From Owenia fusiformis (taxonomy: Eukaryota; Annelida; Polychaeta; Sabellida; Oweniidae), in the NCBI GenBank assembly GCA_903813345.2, contig CAIIXF020000006.1, positions 36,607,936 through 36,671,935 of the forward strand: a DNA stretch of 64,000 bases. The letters run 5' to 3'. Of this stretch, positions 11,266-22,064 are shown in pieces. Numbering within the stretch: position 1 is the stretch's first letter; each line of letters opens with the position of its first letter. A model generated the notes under the pieces. The model had not been told where the DNA came from and did no database searches. It saw only the letters and a list, made by a program, of their open reading frames with translations. The position numbers were made by a program, and so were the translations under genes.

Positions 11266-11363
11266 TATAAGTTCACAGCATAGTAGATTTTGTTAACGTT
11301 AGTTTCTGTCCTGTCTATATTTCAACCATAGTTCTGTGGCTACTCCACATTTCTACTTTCAAG

Positions 11364-11725
11364 TTAGCATTCTATTTCATGTTCAAAGTAGTTCCCCTTA
11401 GCTTTCACACACAGCTGATGTCGTTCTATCCACTTCTGATATATCCTGTGGAAGCCATCTGGAAAGTTCTTTGTCAGCGAACGTTGAACGGCATTCTGAA
11501 GCTCATGGATATTTGCGTGGATCTTACCACGCAGATCATTTTTCAAGCATGAAAATACCCCTTTTGGAATTTCTGATACCATTTGTAGATTGTGTACTTA
11601 GACACACTGGCCCCATATGCTTTTTGGATATCCCTAATTGTATCCTGCTTGGATTTCCCTAGCAACACATTGTATCTGATGCTACTTCAGAATTGTTGTT
11701 TCATTTCATTGTTCATTTTGCTTCC
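11364..11725 (-). pseudogene. Mariner-type transposase remnant, helix-turn-helix joined to C-terminal tail
   Basis: On the minus strand, about 11545-11700 encodes an N-terminal DNA-binding helix-turn-helix (IRDIQKAYGASVSKYTIYKWY). Directly downstream, in another frame, 11364-11582 encodes a tail (NIHELQNAVQRSLTKNFPD...) that resembles the extreme C terminus of IS630/mariner transposases. The roughly 200-residue DDE/D catalytic core that should separate them is absent, so an internal deletion has fused the two ends. Confidence 0.6.
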
Positions 11726-11732
11726 ATTGGGG

Positions 11733-13458
11733 TATGAGTACCGTAATCCAACACCAAATTCGAAAATTCATAACAATACTTTGCACATATGGCGTTTGTG
11801 ACCAACTATAAAACGCTTACCCCCCATAGTGTTATATATCAAAATGTACCTGTTCATATAGGGGTTCGATTGATCTACATCAAATTATAGGGAGTCAGGT
11901 TACTTTTTGAGATATCAGCGTCCATTTATTGTGACTCGCGTTTGCTACCACTTCCTCAATTCTGATATGATGGGCAAACGCGTAATAAACATGCTCACGT
12001 CGGAACTATTTTTGACCTACATCGCTATTTTCGTAATTCAAATGAAAGTTGAACTCCTCCTCTTTATTTTGATACCAAATAGTGGCATGCTAGGTACCCT
12101 AGAAGCCAACTATGGCGTTATTTAGAACAAAACCACAAGTTTTTAAATGGACTATATAGGGGTCATACCTTTAGGCGGATGGATATGGAACCTCATACCT
12201 TAATGTGTTATGACATCACACTGATTTTTGTCTCTGCAACTTTTTTTGGCAGAAAATATCATTTCTAGTTCAAAAATGCATAAAAACGTCGGAACTGGCT
12301 GAATATGTGAAAAATTTATCCATTTAGGCTAGAAAGGGTTAATTTGCCCTACCCCAAATACGTCTAAATATGCTGGTCTAACTTTGCCACTGTGACGTCA
12401 CAAATCTAACCTGACTATCTCTGAGTTTATTGAAGAAAATGATACGTCTGACAAACAGCTTTCATTTCCTATATGGCACACCTTCTACTAAGAGTTGCAT
12501 CATTGACTAAATCTAAGACAAAGGGCCTGTGTCCCGAGGATTTTGACTGAAATTTGGCCATTTTCGCCCAAATCTAACTAAATTGCAGTTTCCCTCACAC
12601 CTGTATTTTGAAATAAATATTGCTACAATGTAGCAATTTGGAAATCACACATGCTTACTGTTTCTGTCGACCTGACACGTGTATCTAGCCTGTAAAAATG
12701 AAAAATCGCTACATTGTAGCAATTTCACTGAGATATGGGCCCTGAAAATCATGTAATTTTAGCAAAAAATGAAGAAATAACCTGCAATTTTGACGGAATT
12801 TCAGAGGGCTTTCTTTCATTCCAGACCCTCCACGGGCCTCTTATGACCATTCTTATACTCACAGAATGGTTGAAAGTGATTTCAAATCATTGTTTGCCCT
12901 ACGCAGAACGAAAAAATCGATTCTGTTCTCAAAATCTGCTAGAATATTGGTCTCTGGCCAACTAGCAGACAATTTTAGGCCTCATATTAAGGTATGAGTA
13001 CCGTAATCCAACACCAAATTCGAAAATTCATAACAATACTTTGCACATATGGCGTTCGTGACCAACTATAAAACGCTTACCCCCCATAGTGTTATATATC
13101 AAAATGTACCTGTTCATATAGGGGTTCGATTGATCTACATCAAATTATAGGGAGTCAGGTTACTTTTTGAGATATCAGCGTCCATTTATTGTGACTCGCG
13201 TTTGCTACCACTTCCTCAATTCTGATATGATGGGCAAACGCGTAATAAACATGCTCACGTCGGAACTATTTTTGACCTACATCGCTATTTTCGTAATTCA
13301 AATGAAAGTTGAACTCCTCCTCTTTATTTTGATACCAAATAGTGGCATACTAGGTACCCTAGAAGCCAACTATGGCGTTATTTAAAACAAAACCACAAGT
13401 TTTTAAATGGACTATATAGGGGTCATACCTTTAGGCGGATGGATATGGAACCTCATAC
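11733..13458. mobile_element. Composite element: two 470-bp MITE-type units flanking 790 bp
   Basis: Two nearly identical direct repeats, 11733-12199 and 12991-13458, each start GGTATGAG and end CTCATACC and have an imperfect inverted repeat of about 22 bp at their ends. They flank about 790 bp of non-coding sequence. The whole is bounded by TTGG on both sides (before 11733 and after 13458), while the inner edges of both units abut TTAA. The interior has no recognisable gene. The structure could be a composite DNA transposon or a small LTR-like (TRIM) element with unusual ends. Confidence 0.65.
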
Positions 13459-13699
13459 CTTGGCAATCCTGGCAGCCATGATTTTGATGATGTCATGGAG
13501 CAGTGTCTGATGGATCATTCTGGATCATTCCATCTGTTGTATCATCTGTCTGTGATGTCATAGACTACTGTTGCCATGGTATCATATTTGTGTATGTTGT
13601 TGTTATGTTTGTTGTGACTTTCAGCCATAGCAAACAAAGACATATGCAGCATTAATCTTAATCAATTTCATTGCATTATAACATTTTTATTAAAGTAAG

Positions 13700-13888
13700 A
13701 AATTGCTCCGCAGAACCCGTATTCACGTTACTATGACAACCATTGTTTTGCTATTATTCATCATATCTTATTTAATTTTTCAGGGTAGTTAGAAAAATGT
13801 CAAATGCTTCTTCACTGAAAATTTGAAAGATAAATGACAAAAAATAAAAGTTTGAGAGTAAAATTAGCTTTACTTACTGAACGCCCTG
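13700..13888 (-). repeat. Right terminal inverted repeat of the mariner-like element
   Basis: Mirror of 11077-11265; ends actgaacgccctg followed by TA. Confidence 0.8.
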
Positions 13889-13890
13889 TA

Positions 13891-14358
13891 CATAGGGAGA
13901 ATCAGATTTGGGGGCCTTAATTTTTTTGGGCCTCGACAATTTGTTGGGCTTACCAACGAGAAGCATGCCCCCCCCTAAGATCCACCATTGTTGTACACAT
14001 AGACAAAATAGGGCAAAGAGGGCCTGTGTGTGGCACTAATAGATCAAGATAATTTTCAATTAAATTCCTCAGTAAAAGGAGCTTGGTGTAAAGAGACTTC
14101 AAATGTCACGTAACATGAAACAATGTTTTGTAGTTGAAATCAGTTTTGCTACGAATGCAGATATAACAAAGTAAAATGTTTCACTATCACACAGAGTGGC
14201 CCTAATTTAGGTAAAGTAGCGTTGATAGCATATAAAAGCTGGCAAAAAGTGTTGAAAAGATATAGGGTCATTCTGTTCACTTTATAGCAGTGTCTGCATA
14301 TACAAGTTTGATTGTACAAGGTCAAAGTGGTTCAGATTGATTGATTATCTGTAACTGT
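13891..14358. repeat. Segmental-duplication flank, copy 1 last part
   Basis: About 14100-14345 matches 44088-44330 (shared 'gcatataaaagctggcaaaa' core). The similarity ends where the next LTR begins. No gene. Confidence 0.6.
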
Positions 14359-15084
14359 TGTTACAACCCACTTTTCAGATTAATTAGTAATTATAATTAA
14401 TTAATCAATTAATAATTTATATAAATTAATGTAATAATAATCCAAGTGTCTACAGGTGTGAGTAATACAATTATCTCGATGTAAGATCTTCTGTCTAGAA
14501 CTTAACATAACCTAAATGATTTATAGCAATAGAATGTACTGTTTCACCTGTAACAGGTTGGAACTGGTTATGTATTTATAGTAACAAAACACGATTTTCT
14601 GTCAAAAATATAATATTGATGTTTATTATTATCCAATCAAAACCTAAATACAATTTCAAATATCTGCAAGCTAAGCGTAATTTAAGCCCAAATTATAGCA
14701 AATATAAGCAATATTTTGACAGAATGATCAATGTAGCTCTACCTGTATATAAACAAGTGCCGAATTGCAGTCAAGAGACTGGAAAATTGGAAATAATCAA
14801 ATGCTAACAAAACCACGGAAGGAAGCTAAAACAAAATGGACTTAGGAAATATTCGTTAATTTTGGACTTAGAGAATTTTCGGCAACATTTTGGACCTACA
14901 AAATATTTGGCTGCAACTCGGACTTAGGCACATGGAACCAAGAGCAAGGATCGGAAAATAAAATTATAAGGAACACAACATCTACTGCGTCCGTTAATTA
15001 ATAGCTGCGACCTGTGAGTACCAGAGACCCACAAGATCCTGGAAACAGCCCTGAATGATTATTGGTCACGCCTGGCCGGTGACA
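14359..15084 (+). repeat. 5' LTR of the chromodomain gypsy element
   Basis: 726 bp, starting TGTTAC and ending GTGACA. The first 80 bp are extremely AT-rich (taattaatt motifs). A tatttatag sequence near 14572 could be a TATA box. Confidence 0.9.
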
Positions 15085-15087
15085 AAA

Positions 15088-15107
15088 AGTGGTGGAGCTG
15101 CCGGGTA
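15088..15107 (+). other. Primer-binding site
   Basis: The sequence tggtggagctgccgggt, starting four bases after the LTR, is complementary to a tRNA 3' end finishing in CCA. The tRNA identity was not determined. Confidence 0.6.
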
Positions 15108-15361
15108 ATAAATCACTCGAGCGTGACAAGAAGGAATCAAATTTCGACGCAAGACTTTAATAAATTGTGAGTATCTAACCAAAATTATTATGCATGAAAA
15201 CAGAATGCTTTACAGTAGTTTAGGTTATGTTCATATCAGTTAACACCTTCACGTCATTCATCTATTTAGACAGATACTATTAGTGCGTGGTTGGAAAGCA
15301 GGTCGTAAATAAGTCATAATAGTGAAGTGATGAGAATCCTTTCGTGTTTGAATAATTATTA

Positions 15362-16363
15362 ATGATAACTAGAAGAACAACTGTTAGGATGGAAGCTTTG
15401 GAAAACAGGTTACAATATTTACAAGAAAGGTTAAATCAATTGATCAATGAAGGGGATGGTCACGATGATCTTTTGGAAAGGATGAATAGGTTAGAATTAC
15501 AGAGGGATCAGGGTAACCTTGATTCTAGGGTACGGTTAGCTTCCTTTGACGGAAATAATTCGGATTTAGATCCTAGAATTTGGTTCAGCCGTTTTGTTAC
15601 TTACGCCGACCTACAAGGCTGGGATGAACCCAGAAGATGTCAAGCTCTTAGAATGTTCTTGACTGGTCAAGCGGAACATTGGTACAATGATTTAGCAGAT
15701 GATGTAAAACAAAATTTTGAAGACCTTGAGAATTCCTTTCTTGCCTTTTTCGTAGAAAATAGGCCTAAATGGAATTTGCAGGCCCAATTGTTGGCCAGAA
15801 TGCAGAAGCCAAATGAATCAGTAGATGATTTCTTGGCCGCCATAAGAAAAATGGTATCAAGACTCCAGATAGGAGACAGTGAACACACGACTCTCCTTAT
15901 CAAAAATTTTCTGCCAAAAATCCGCAAATTCGTGATTTCAAAAGAACCTGCAAATGTACAGGAAGTCGAGAATGCAGCTCGGCTGGCAGAATGCCTAAAT
16001 GTTGTCGACAATGAAATAGAAGTTGACAAGACAAAATCAGACACTCAAAAGATGTTGTCTGAAATAGTGAAAGAGCAACACAAACTCATCACAGGAATTA
16101 AAGATGAAATGACTAAATTAGCTACTCCTAAAGAGAGGAGCAATACATTCCGTTCTTCAAATGGTTCCTTAATTTGCCAAAAATGTTTCAGGAAAGGGCA
16201 TTCCGCGCCATTTTGTAGGGCTAATTTCTCAAGGCCCAGATTCAATGAGCGCCCTCTACAATGTTTTAAATGCCGGAAAATGGGGCATATTGCTAGAAAC
16301 TGCCGGGGTCAAAGGTCATTTAATCAAGGTCGATCTTTAAACAATCAAGGCCAAACTCATTAA
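15362..16363 (+). CDS. Gag polyprotein with two CCHC zinc knuckles
   Basis: 333 residues. The N-terminal part is coiled-coil-like (about residues 8-50, MEALENRLQYLQERLNQL). A capsid-like helical domain follows (DPRIWFSRFVTYADLQGW through the KFVISK region). The nucleocapsid has two knuckles: CQKCFRKGHSAPFC at 272-285 and CFKCRKMGHIARNC at 301-314. It is the structural protein that packages the element's RNA. The ORF is complete with a stop at 16363. The next coding segment is in another frame about 160 bp downstream. Confidence 0.85.
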   Translation: MITRRTTVRMEALENRLQYLQERLNQLINEGDGHDDLLERMNRLELQRDQGNLDSRVRLASFDGNNSDLDPRIWFSRFVTYADLQGWDEPRRCQALRMFLTGQAEHWYNDLADDVKQNFEDLENSFLAFFVENRPKWNLQAQLLARMQKPNESVDDFLAAIRKMVSRLQIGDSEHTTLLIKNFLPKIRKFVISKEPANVQEVENAARLAECLNVVDNEIEVDKTKSDTQKMLSEIVKEQHKLITGIKDEMTKLATPKERSNTFRSSNGSLICQKCFRKGHSAPFCRANFSRPRFNERPLQCFKCRKMGHIARNCRGQRSFNQGRSLNNQGQTH

Positions 16364-16469
16364 AGCCTGAGAATAGTGGGGTTTGGCCAAAGGCAATTAA
16401 AAATTCAAAATTTAAAAACGTATGTGAATTAACGATATCTGAAAATTTGTATAAAGAAAATTTAGTTTC

Positions 16470-17054
16470 TATCAAAATATTTGGAACTCAAACTTGGAGT
16501 TTAATAGATAGGCTACGGGAGCTCAGATGTCTGCGGTTGATTACGATTTTTTGATGAAAGCCAATCCTCAGGCAAATATAATCCCAGAACATAATATACA
16601 GCCTTTATCTGTGAATAAACAACCTCTGAAAATGAGAGGAAAAATTTACACTAAAATACGTTTTGGGAATAAAAATATACATGTGAAATTATATGTGATT
16701 GATGACATCGGCCGAAATCTAATACTAGGACAAGATTTTCTAACCGAAAATAGAGCTATCATTTCATATGGAACAAATTCAGTAAAACTAATGCCTAGAA
16801 GCAGATATGATGTAGTGATTAATGAAGACGTTTCCATACCATCCTTGTCGGAATTAGTAGTGTTTACAAAAGTCAAAGGTCAACCTCCTGACAAATTGAT
16901 AGGAGAAATAACAGCCGAGCGAAATAGAGTGGATGTGAGAGTAGCCAAAGGATTGGTCTCGATAACGCAGGGTATGATACCTACGAGACTAATGAATCCC
17001 TTTGAACATGAAGTAACTTTATATAAAGGTGGGTTCGTTTATTCCATTGTCTAG
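16470..17054 (+). pseudogene. Aspartic protease region of pol, frame-broken at the active site
   Basis: The ORF 16527-17054 (175 residues) shows the C-terminal half of a retropepsin: a beta-rich segment followed by NLILGQDFL at about 66-74, the usual motif preceding the second flap region. The active-site Asp-containing strand lies just upstream (near 16500-16515), where the frame is disrupted. As it stands the protease cannot be translated in one piece. Confidence 0.65.
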
Positions 17055-17553
17055 AATGTCTAGAATAGAAATCATAGACAATGATAAATCACCTGATCAG
17101 AGTATGAGGAAATCCCATAACACAAAATCCGAACCCGTAGATATAGACTTATCTGAGTCAGATTTGACAGATTCACAGAAAGACAGAGTAAGGGAAATGC
17201 TAAATAAATATTCTGAAGCTTTTGTAGACTCTTCTGGTAAGCTGGGTCACTGTGACCTTATACAACACAAAATAGTTACACATGACGATGCTCCAGTATT
17301 TCGTCATAGGCCTTATAGAGTACCCTCTCAAAAGAGAATAGAAATAAGTGATCAAGTCCAAGATATGCTCAAACAGGGAGTAATTGAACCGTCTGATTCC
17401 CCTTATGCTAGTCCTGTTGTTTTAGTCACAAAACCCAATGGAAAATGGAGATTTTGTTGTGATTTTCGAAGCTTGAACAAGATCACCAAATTTGATGCTT
17501 TTCCGATCCCTCTTATATCGGAATATTTGGATTTTCTAGGTGTGGCTCATTGA
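17029..17553 (+). pseudogene. Reverse transcriptase N-terminal part
   Basis: 174 residues in a frame different from the protease. After an acidic linker come the conserved fingers and palm motifs: HRPYRVP, then QGVIEPSDSPYASPVVLV, then KWRFCCDFRSLNKIT. The ORF ends at 17553 in the middle of the RT domain, and the continuation is in another frame from 17540. Confidence 0.8.
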
Positions 17554-20371
17554 CCTTATGAGTGGATATCATCAGGTTAGTCTAGCCAATGATGGATCGC
17601 GGGAGAAAACAGCTTTCATTTGTCATGAAGAACTATTCCAGTATAAGCGAATGGCACAAGGACTAGTCAATGCTGCTAGTTCATTCCAACGCCTAATGCA
17701 ATTAGTACTTAAAGGACTGCAATGGAACTGTTGTGTCGTTTATATCGATGACATATGTGTCTTTTCAAAAACATTTGAAGATCACTTACATCATTTGGAA
17801 TTAATACTCGGGAGACTGGTAAAAGCAGGTTTGAAAATCAAGCCATCCAAAGCCAAACTGTTTGTTAAAAAAGTCAGATATTTGGGGCATGATGTGACCC
17901 CAGATGGAATGTATCCTACCAAAGAAAATGTGAAAGCCATTTTATCGTACAAAACTCCTTGCAAGATAAGGGATGTGCGAAGCTTTCTAGGCATTGTTGG
18001 GTATTACAGGCGATTTATAAAAGATCATTCTAAAATCGCCAGACCATTATATGATCTCACCAAAAAGGATGCGAAATTTGTATGGTCTAGTGAATGCCAA
18101 AAGGCGTTCGATTTGTTGAAAAGGAAACTCACTGAAGCACCATTGTTGAGTTATCCAAGTTTTGACCATCCGTTTCATTTAATGACGGATGCAAGCCTCT
18201 CAGGATTGGGAGCAGTACTATCTCAAACTATTGATGGGGTAGAGAAGCCTATAGCCTATAATGGAAGGGGTTTAACCCAGGCTGAAAAACGCTACCCTGT
18301 TCACGAACTCGAAGCATTAGCAGTGATATTTGCTACAAAGAAATTCGACAATTATTTGAGATTTAGTAAATTTACTGTTGTCACTGACAACAGGTCTCTC
18401 AAATGGCTACTAGCCATGAAAGAGCCAACTGGAAGATTAGCTCGATGGGCCATGCACTTACAAAGATATCATTTTGATGTGCAACATCGCCCTGGTAGAG
18501 TGAACAACAATGCTGATTTTCTAAGCAGAAGAGAATATGAAGAAGAACCTGAAGCAGAAGATCTGTCACATGTGACGGATCTACTGGCAATTGTAAAAGA
18601 ACAACAAGGAATTCATGAATTAGGTCTAGATAAAGTAGCTCAGATGCAGAAAGAAGATCCTGAACTCTTTCAGATGATAAATTATTTGAAATTCCGGAGA
18701 CTACCTGGAAATGACAAAGATGCAAGAAAAGTGATTTTGTCTGCCGGTGATTTTCTATATACCAATGACTTGTTATATCACCTTTGGTTTCCTTCTGGTC
18801 CAGGAACTAAAGAATCAAGATGTCGGCAGCAATTGGCTATTCCAAAAATGTTAATTGATGAAGTCTTAACTCAATACCATGACCAAACCACAGCAGGACA
18901 TACAGGAATACACAGGTTGATTGACTTAGTCAGAAGTCGGTTTTATTGGGGATCATTGGTCAAAGACTGCCATAATTGGGTGAAATCTTGTCCAGATTGT
19001 CAATGTAGAAAGCGCCCTACTAGGTACACTAGAGGTCAAATGTTGCCTCTTCCTTTGGTCGATTCCGCTTTTGGCTGGTTGGAAATGGATTGTTTAGGTC
19101 CTTTATTAAAGACAAGACAATCAAACAAGTATATAGTAGTGTTTGTAGACCGCCTATCCAAATTTCCAGAAGCTTTTGCTGTCCCAGACATTAAAGCCAC
19201 TACCATAGCTCGGTTATTGTTTGACGAAATCATTTGTCGGTATGGAACTCCACTCACTATATCATCAGATAGAGGGACCAACTTTCTGTCTGAGCTAGTG
19301 AGTCATTTATGTGCCAAATTTTCAATAAAAAGGATCAAAAGTAGTCCTTATTCGCCGCAGACGACAGGTCAATGTGAGAGATTCAACTCGACCCTAATGG
19401 CCTCTTTAGCCACCTTAACAAATGACCACCGCGACTGGGATGTCCTCCTGCCAGCAGCTTTGGCTAGTTATAGGACTACCAAAACAGTACACGGGTACAG
19501 CCCTCATTTTGTATTGTATGGTAGGGAACCGTTCCTTCCTTTTGATTCAGTGTTGAATGTGAACATTAGTGCTAAATCTGATTCAGTCCAAGAGCATGTT
19601 GAAACCATTTGTAAACGAATAGCTACAACCAGTAAAGTAGTGCAGGCCAACTTAAAGGCAGAACAAGAGAAAATGATCAGGAAAAGAGTCCGAGAAGGGC
19701 TCTCCAAACCTTTCCAGGTAGGTGATCGTGTAATGCTCTACACACCAAAGATTGCGGTCAAAGGTCTTAAGTCGCGAAAATTGATGAGCCTTTGGACGGG
19801 TCCCTATACTTTATATGCTTCCCTAAATGAAGCAAACAATGTATTTGTCATTAAAAGAATATGCGACGGGAAATTAATGAAAACACCTGTCAACGTACGA
19901 AGATTAAAGCGGGTTGAAGAAAGGATCAACAGGGTCCCTAATGAGGAACTTCCGGAAAATTATGACCCTACTCAGATTTTTGATCCACTCATTGACGCTG
20001 ATGAGCTACCCGAAGAATGCTTCGATAATGAAGTCGTACAACCCTCTATAAATGATGAAGAGAACAAAGAAAATGATGAAGAGCAGATTCAAAGTACAAA
20101 TGAAAACAACAAAGAACAAACACCAGAAGAAATAGAAAAAGGGGAGGATGAGTACTACATGGTAGAAAAAGTATTAAAAGGAAGATATAGGAAAGGGCAA
20201 ACTGAGCCCGAATATTACCTTAAGTGGGAAAATTATGAAATCCCTACGTGGGAACCACTGAGTAATCTTACCCCCCAATTGAGGGAAGAACTCAGTCAGC
20301 ATCCAGTCCCGATGATGGGGAAAAGATGCTATTTGAAGAATTATAAGAAGCTCAATAAGTCTGAGTCGTAA
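17540..20371 (+). CDS. Pol C-terminal part: RT (YIDD), RNase H, integrase, chromodomain
   Basis: 943 residues, all intact after the break inside RT. The catalytic YIDD is at 68-71. RNase H has TDAS at 216-219, TDN at 282-284 and NADFLSR at 324-330. The integrase zinc-binding HHCC residues are H447, H454, C484 and C487. The catalytic triad is D517, D577, E613, giving D-59-D-35-E spacing. A C-terminal chromodomain lies at about 870-912 (YYMVEKVL...YYLKW...WEPLSNL), which in chromoviruses directs integration through modified histones. The apparent start is only where this frame opens. The natural protein would begin upstream. Confidence 0.9.
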   Translation: MWLIDLMSGYHQVSLANDGSREKTAFICHEELFQYKRMAQGLVNAASSFQRLMQLVLKGLQWNCCVVYIDDICVFSKTFEDHLHHLELILGRLVKAGLKIKPSKAKLFVKKVRYLGHDVTPDGMYPTKENVKAILSYKTPCKIRDVRSFLGIVGYYRRFIKDHSKIARPLYDLTKKDAKFVWSSECQKAFDLLKRKLTEAPLLSYPSFDHPFHLMTDASLSGLGAVLSQTIDGVEKPIAYNGRGLTQAEKRYPVHELEALAVIFATKKFDNYLRFSKFTVVTDNRSLKWLLAMKEPTGRLARWAMHLQRYHFDVQHRPGRVNNNADFLSRREYEEEPEAEDLSHVTDLLAIVKEQQGIHELGLDKVAQMQKEDPELFQMINYLKFRRLPGNDKDARKVILSAGDFLYTNDLLYHLWFPSGPGTKESRCRQQLAIPKMLIDEVLTQYHDQTTAGHTGIHRLIDLVRSRFYWGSLVKDCHNWVKSCPDCQCRKRPTRYTRGQMLPLPLVDSAFGWLEMDCLGPLLKTRQSNKYIVVFVDRLSKFPEAFAVPDIKATTIARLLFDEIICRYGTPLTISSDRGTNFLSELVSHLCAKFSIKRIKSSPYSPQTTGQCERFNSTLMASLATLTNDHRDWDVLLPAALASYRTTKTVHGYSPHFVLYGREPFLPFDSVLNVNISAKSDSVQEHVETICKRIATTSKVVQANLKAEQEKMIRKRVREGLSKPFQVGDRVMLYTPKIAVKGLKSRKLMSLWTGPYTLYASLNEANNVFVIKRICDGKLMKTPVNVRRLKRVEERINRVPNEELPENYDPTQIFDPLIDADELPEECFDNEVVQPSINDEENKENDEEQIQSTNENNKEQTPEEIEKGEDEYYMVEKVLKGRYRKGQTEPEYYLKWENYEIPTWEPLSNLTPQLREELSQHPVPMMGKRCYLKNYKKLNKSES

Positions 20372-22052
20372 GTGAGAGAAATAGAAGTTATTATGAACTA
20401 CGTAGAAATAGATGAATAAAGGAAATTGTATATATAATGAGCCCCAAATGAGGATAAGCATATGAAGTAAGCCTATAAGAGTTATTATGTATAAGACGTT
20501 AGCGGATCCGCGGGAACTAACTCTATGATGCTGTTTTGTGCACGAGGCAGTATCCAATCTTTACCGATACTCCTCCTTTGAAATCTCATGACCAAAACAA
20601 GTTGTTGCAGTGTTTGGTTTTAAGCTGAATATAACAGCTGTTTCAAGCTGGCTCTGGCAATGAGACAATGTGGGAAAAGGTCACATTCCATTGCTGGTTA
20701 TTCAGCGCTGCCAAAGTAGATCAATGATAACATCTCTATGAAATCCTGGACCCTGATCAAGTTGGGGGTTTCATGTGGTCCTTGACTAAGAAATGTCAAT
20801 GGGAGGGGCTGTAGAGAAAATGGGGAAAACCCGATAGAAAATTTGATGTAAAATGATGCAAATATAGTGATAAAATGAATGGGGAGGAAAATCGAGAAAC
20901 TGGGAGAACCACCTCAGATGGTGAGGAATACCGGGTGATGCATAGCTTTGCGTGACCGCCCGAAGGATATGGCGTTAAAGTAGCTATATATCAATAAACA
21001 TAATAGAAGGAAGAACAAATAAACAAAAAGTGTTACAAGTTTAGAAAAAAAAACACAAAGGGTTTCCCATACTTCATTTTGCTTAGAATGACACAATCAT
21101 TTCGAAAATTATTTGAATCATATAAAGTATAAAGAAGGCGTAGCCTTCCCATATGTGAAGAGTTAAATGTATTAAACACAACTTCGATGCTTGTAGGTGA
21201 TACCCCTCCATTAATGCTTATAACCTATGAGTTTGCAGTACCAGCGAGTTTGAAAGTCGGTACCCTTCGGGGGAAACAACTCAGTACGCAGAAGAGACTC
21301 TTTCCCTAGTTGCATATCGCGTATTGATTAAGATGTAAATATTCAACTGATCTAAATCTATTTATTCACATATATTTAACCATATGTAACCACTATATAA
21401 TTACATATAATCGTATTTAACCAAATATCATACTGAGTGAGTAAGCGAGTCAAATAAGGTGAAGTGTACCAAAGGGTACGGTAGATGTCGGGGATTTAAA
21501 GGATTAAACAGCGACATCTATGAATAAGGTGTATAATTATACATTGTACATATCATCATCATCATCATAGTCAATACATATATTCATGAAAGTGTGATTG
21601 TTTAATATAATTAATATATAATACACTAATGTTCCGAGCTAAGATGCAAGGATCAGACGGGGATCGACCCATGCTTACCGGGGAACTATGTGAAGCTGAG
21701 GAAGCATACGCTGGGAAATACCTGAGCGGACGTCGGAGCCGGATGGGCGATTATGCTGATCGTGCTCAATTATCTAGTGAGGGATGATCAAGTGATCCTG
21801 CTGTTGATGATGAAATGCTGTTCCACTTATTCCAAGACGCACAGACATAAAGACATTTCTTTGGACATTAAAATTCAAAATTCAAATGTTATGAACTCTT
21901 GAGTATGGAAGTCATCCTGGTCTTTCACTACATTCATTGGAACCAGGCTCACGTCAACCTAATGGGTTGTTGCGCGACCGGATATGTGTATCCATAAAAT
22001 AAAGTTATCTTAAAACTTCAATTTAAACCACAGACGAGGCGTCTGTAGTTCA
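20372..22052 (+). other. Non-coding region between pol and 3' LTR
   Basis: About 1.7 kb without any recognisable ORF, long for a Ty3/gypsy element. It contains a short (atc)n run near 21550. No envelope-like gene is seen. Confidence 0.6.
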
Positions 22053-22064
22053 AGTGTGGGGGGT
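22053..22064 (+). other. Polypurine tract
   Basis: The sequence agtgtggggggtt directly abuts the TGTTAC start of the 3' LTR. Confidence 0.6.

Larger units (their letters stand above)
11077..13888 (-). mobile_element. Deleted Tc1/mariner-like transposon with 189-bp inverted repeats
   Basis: Inverted repeats of about 189 bp (11077-11265 and 13700-13888) begin CAGGGCGTTCAGTAAG and are flanked by TA on both sides, as expected for IS630/Tc1/mariner elements. Minus-strand remnants of the transposase lie next to the left repeat. A second element (11733-13458) has inserted near the transposase start. With the catalytic core missing the element is non-autonomous. Confidence 0.8.
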
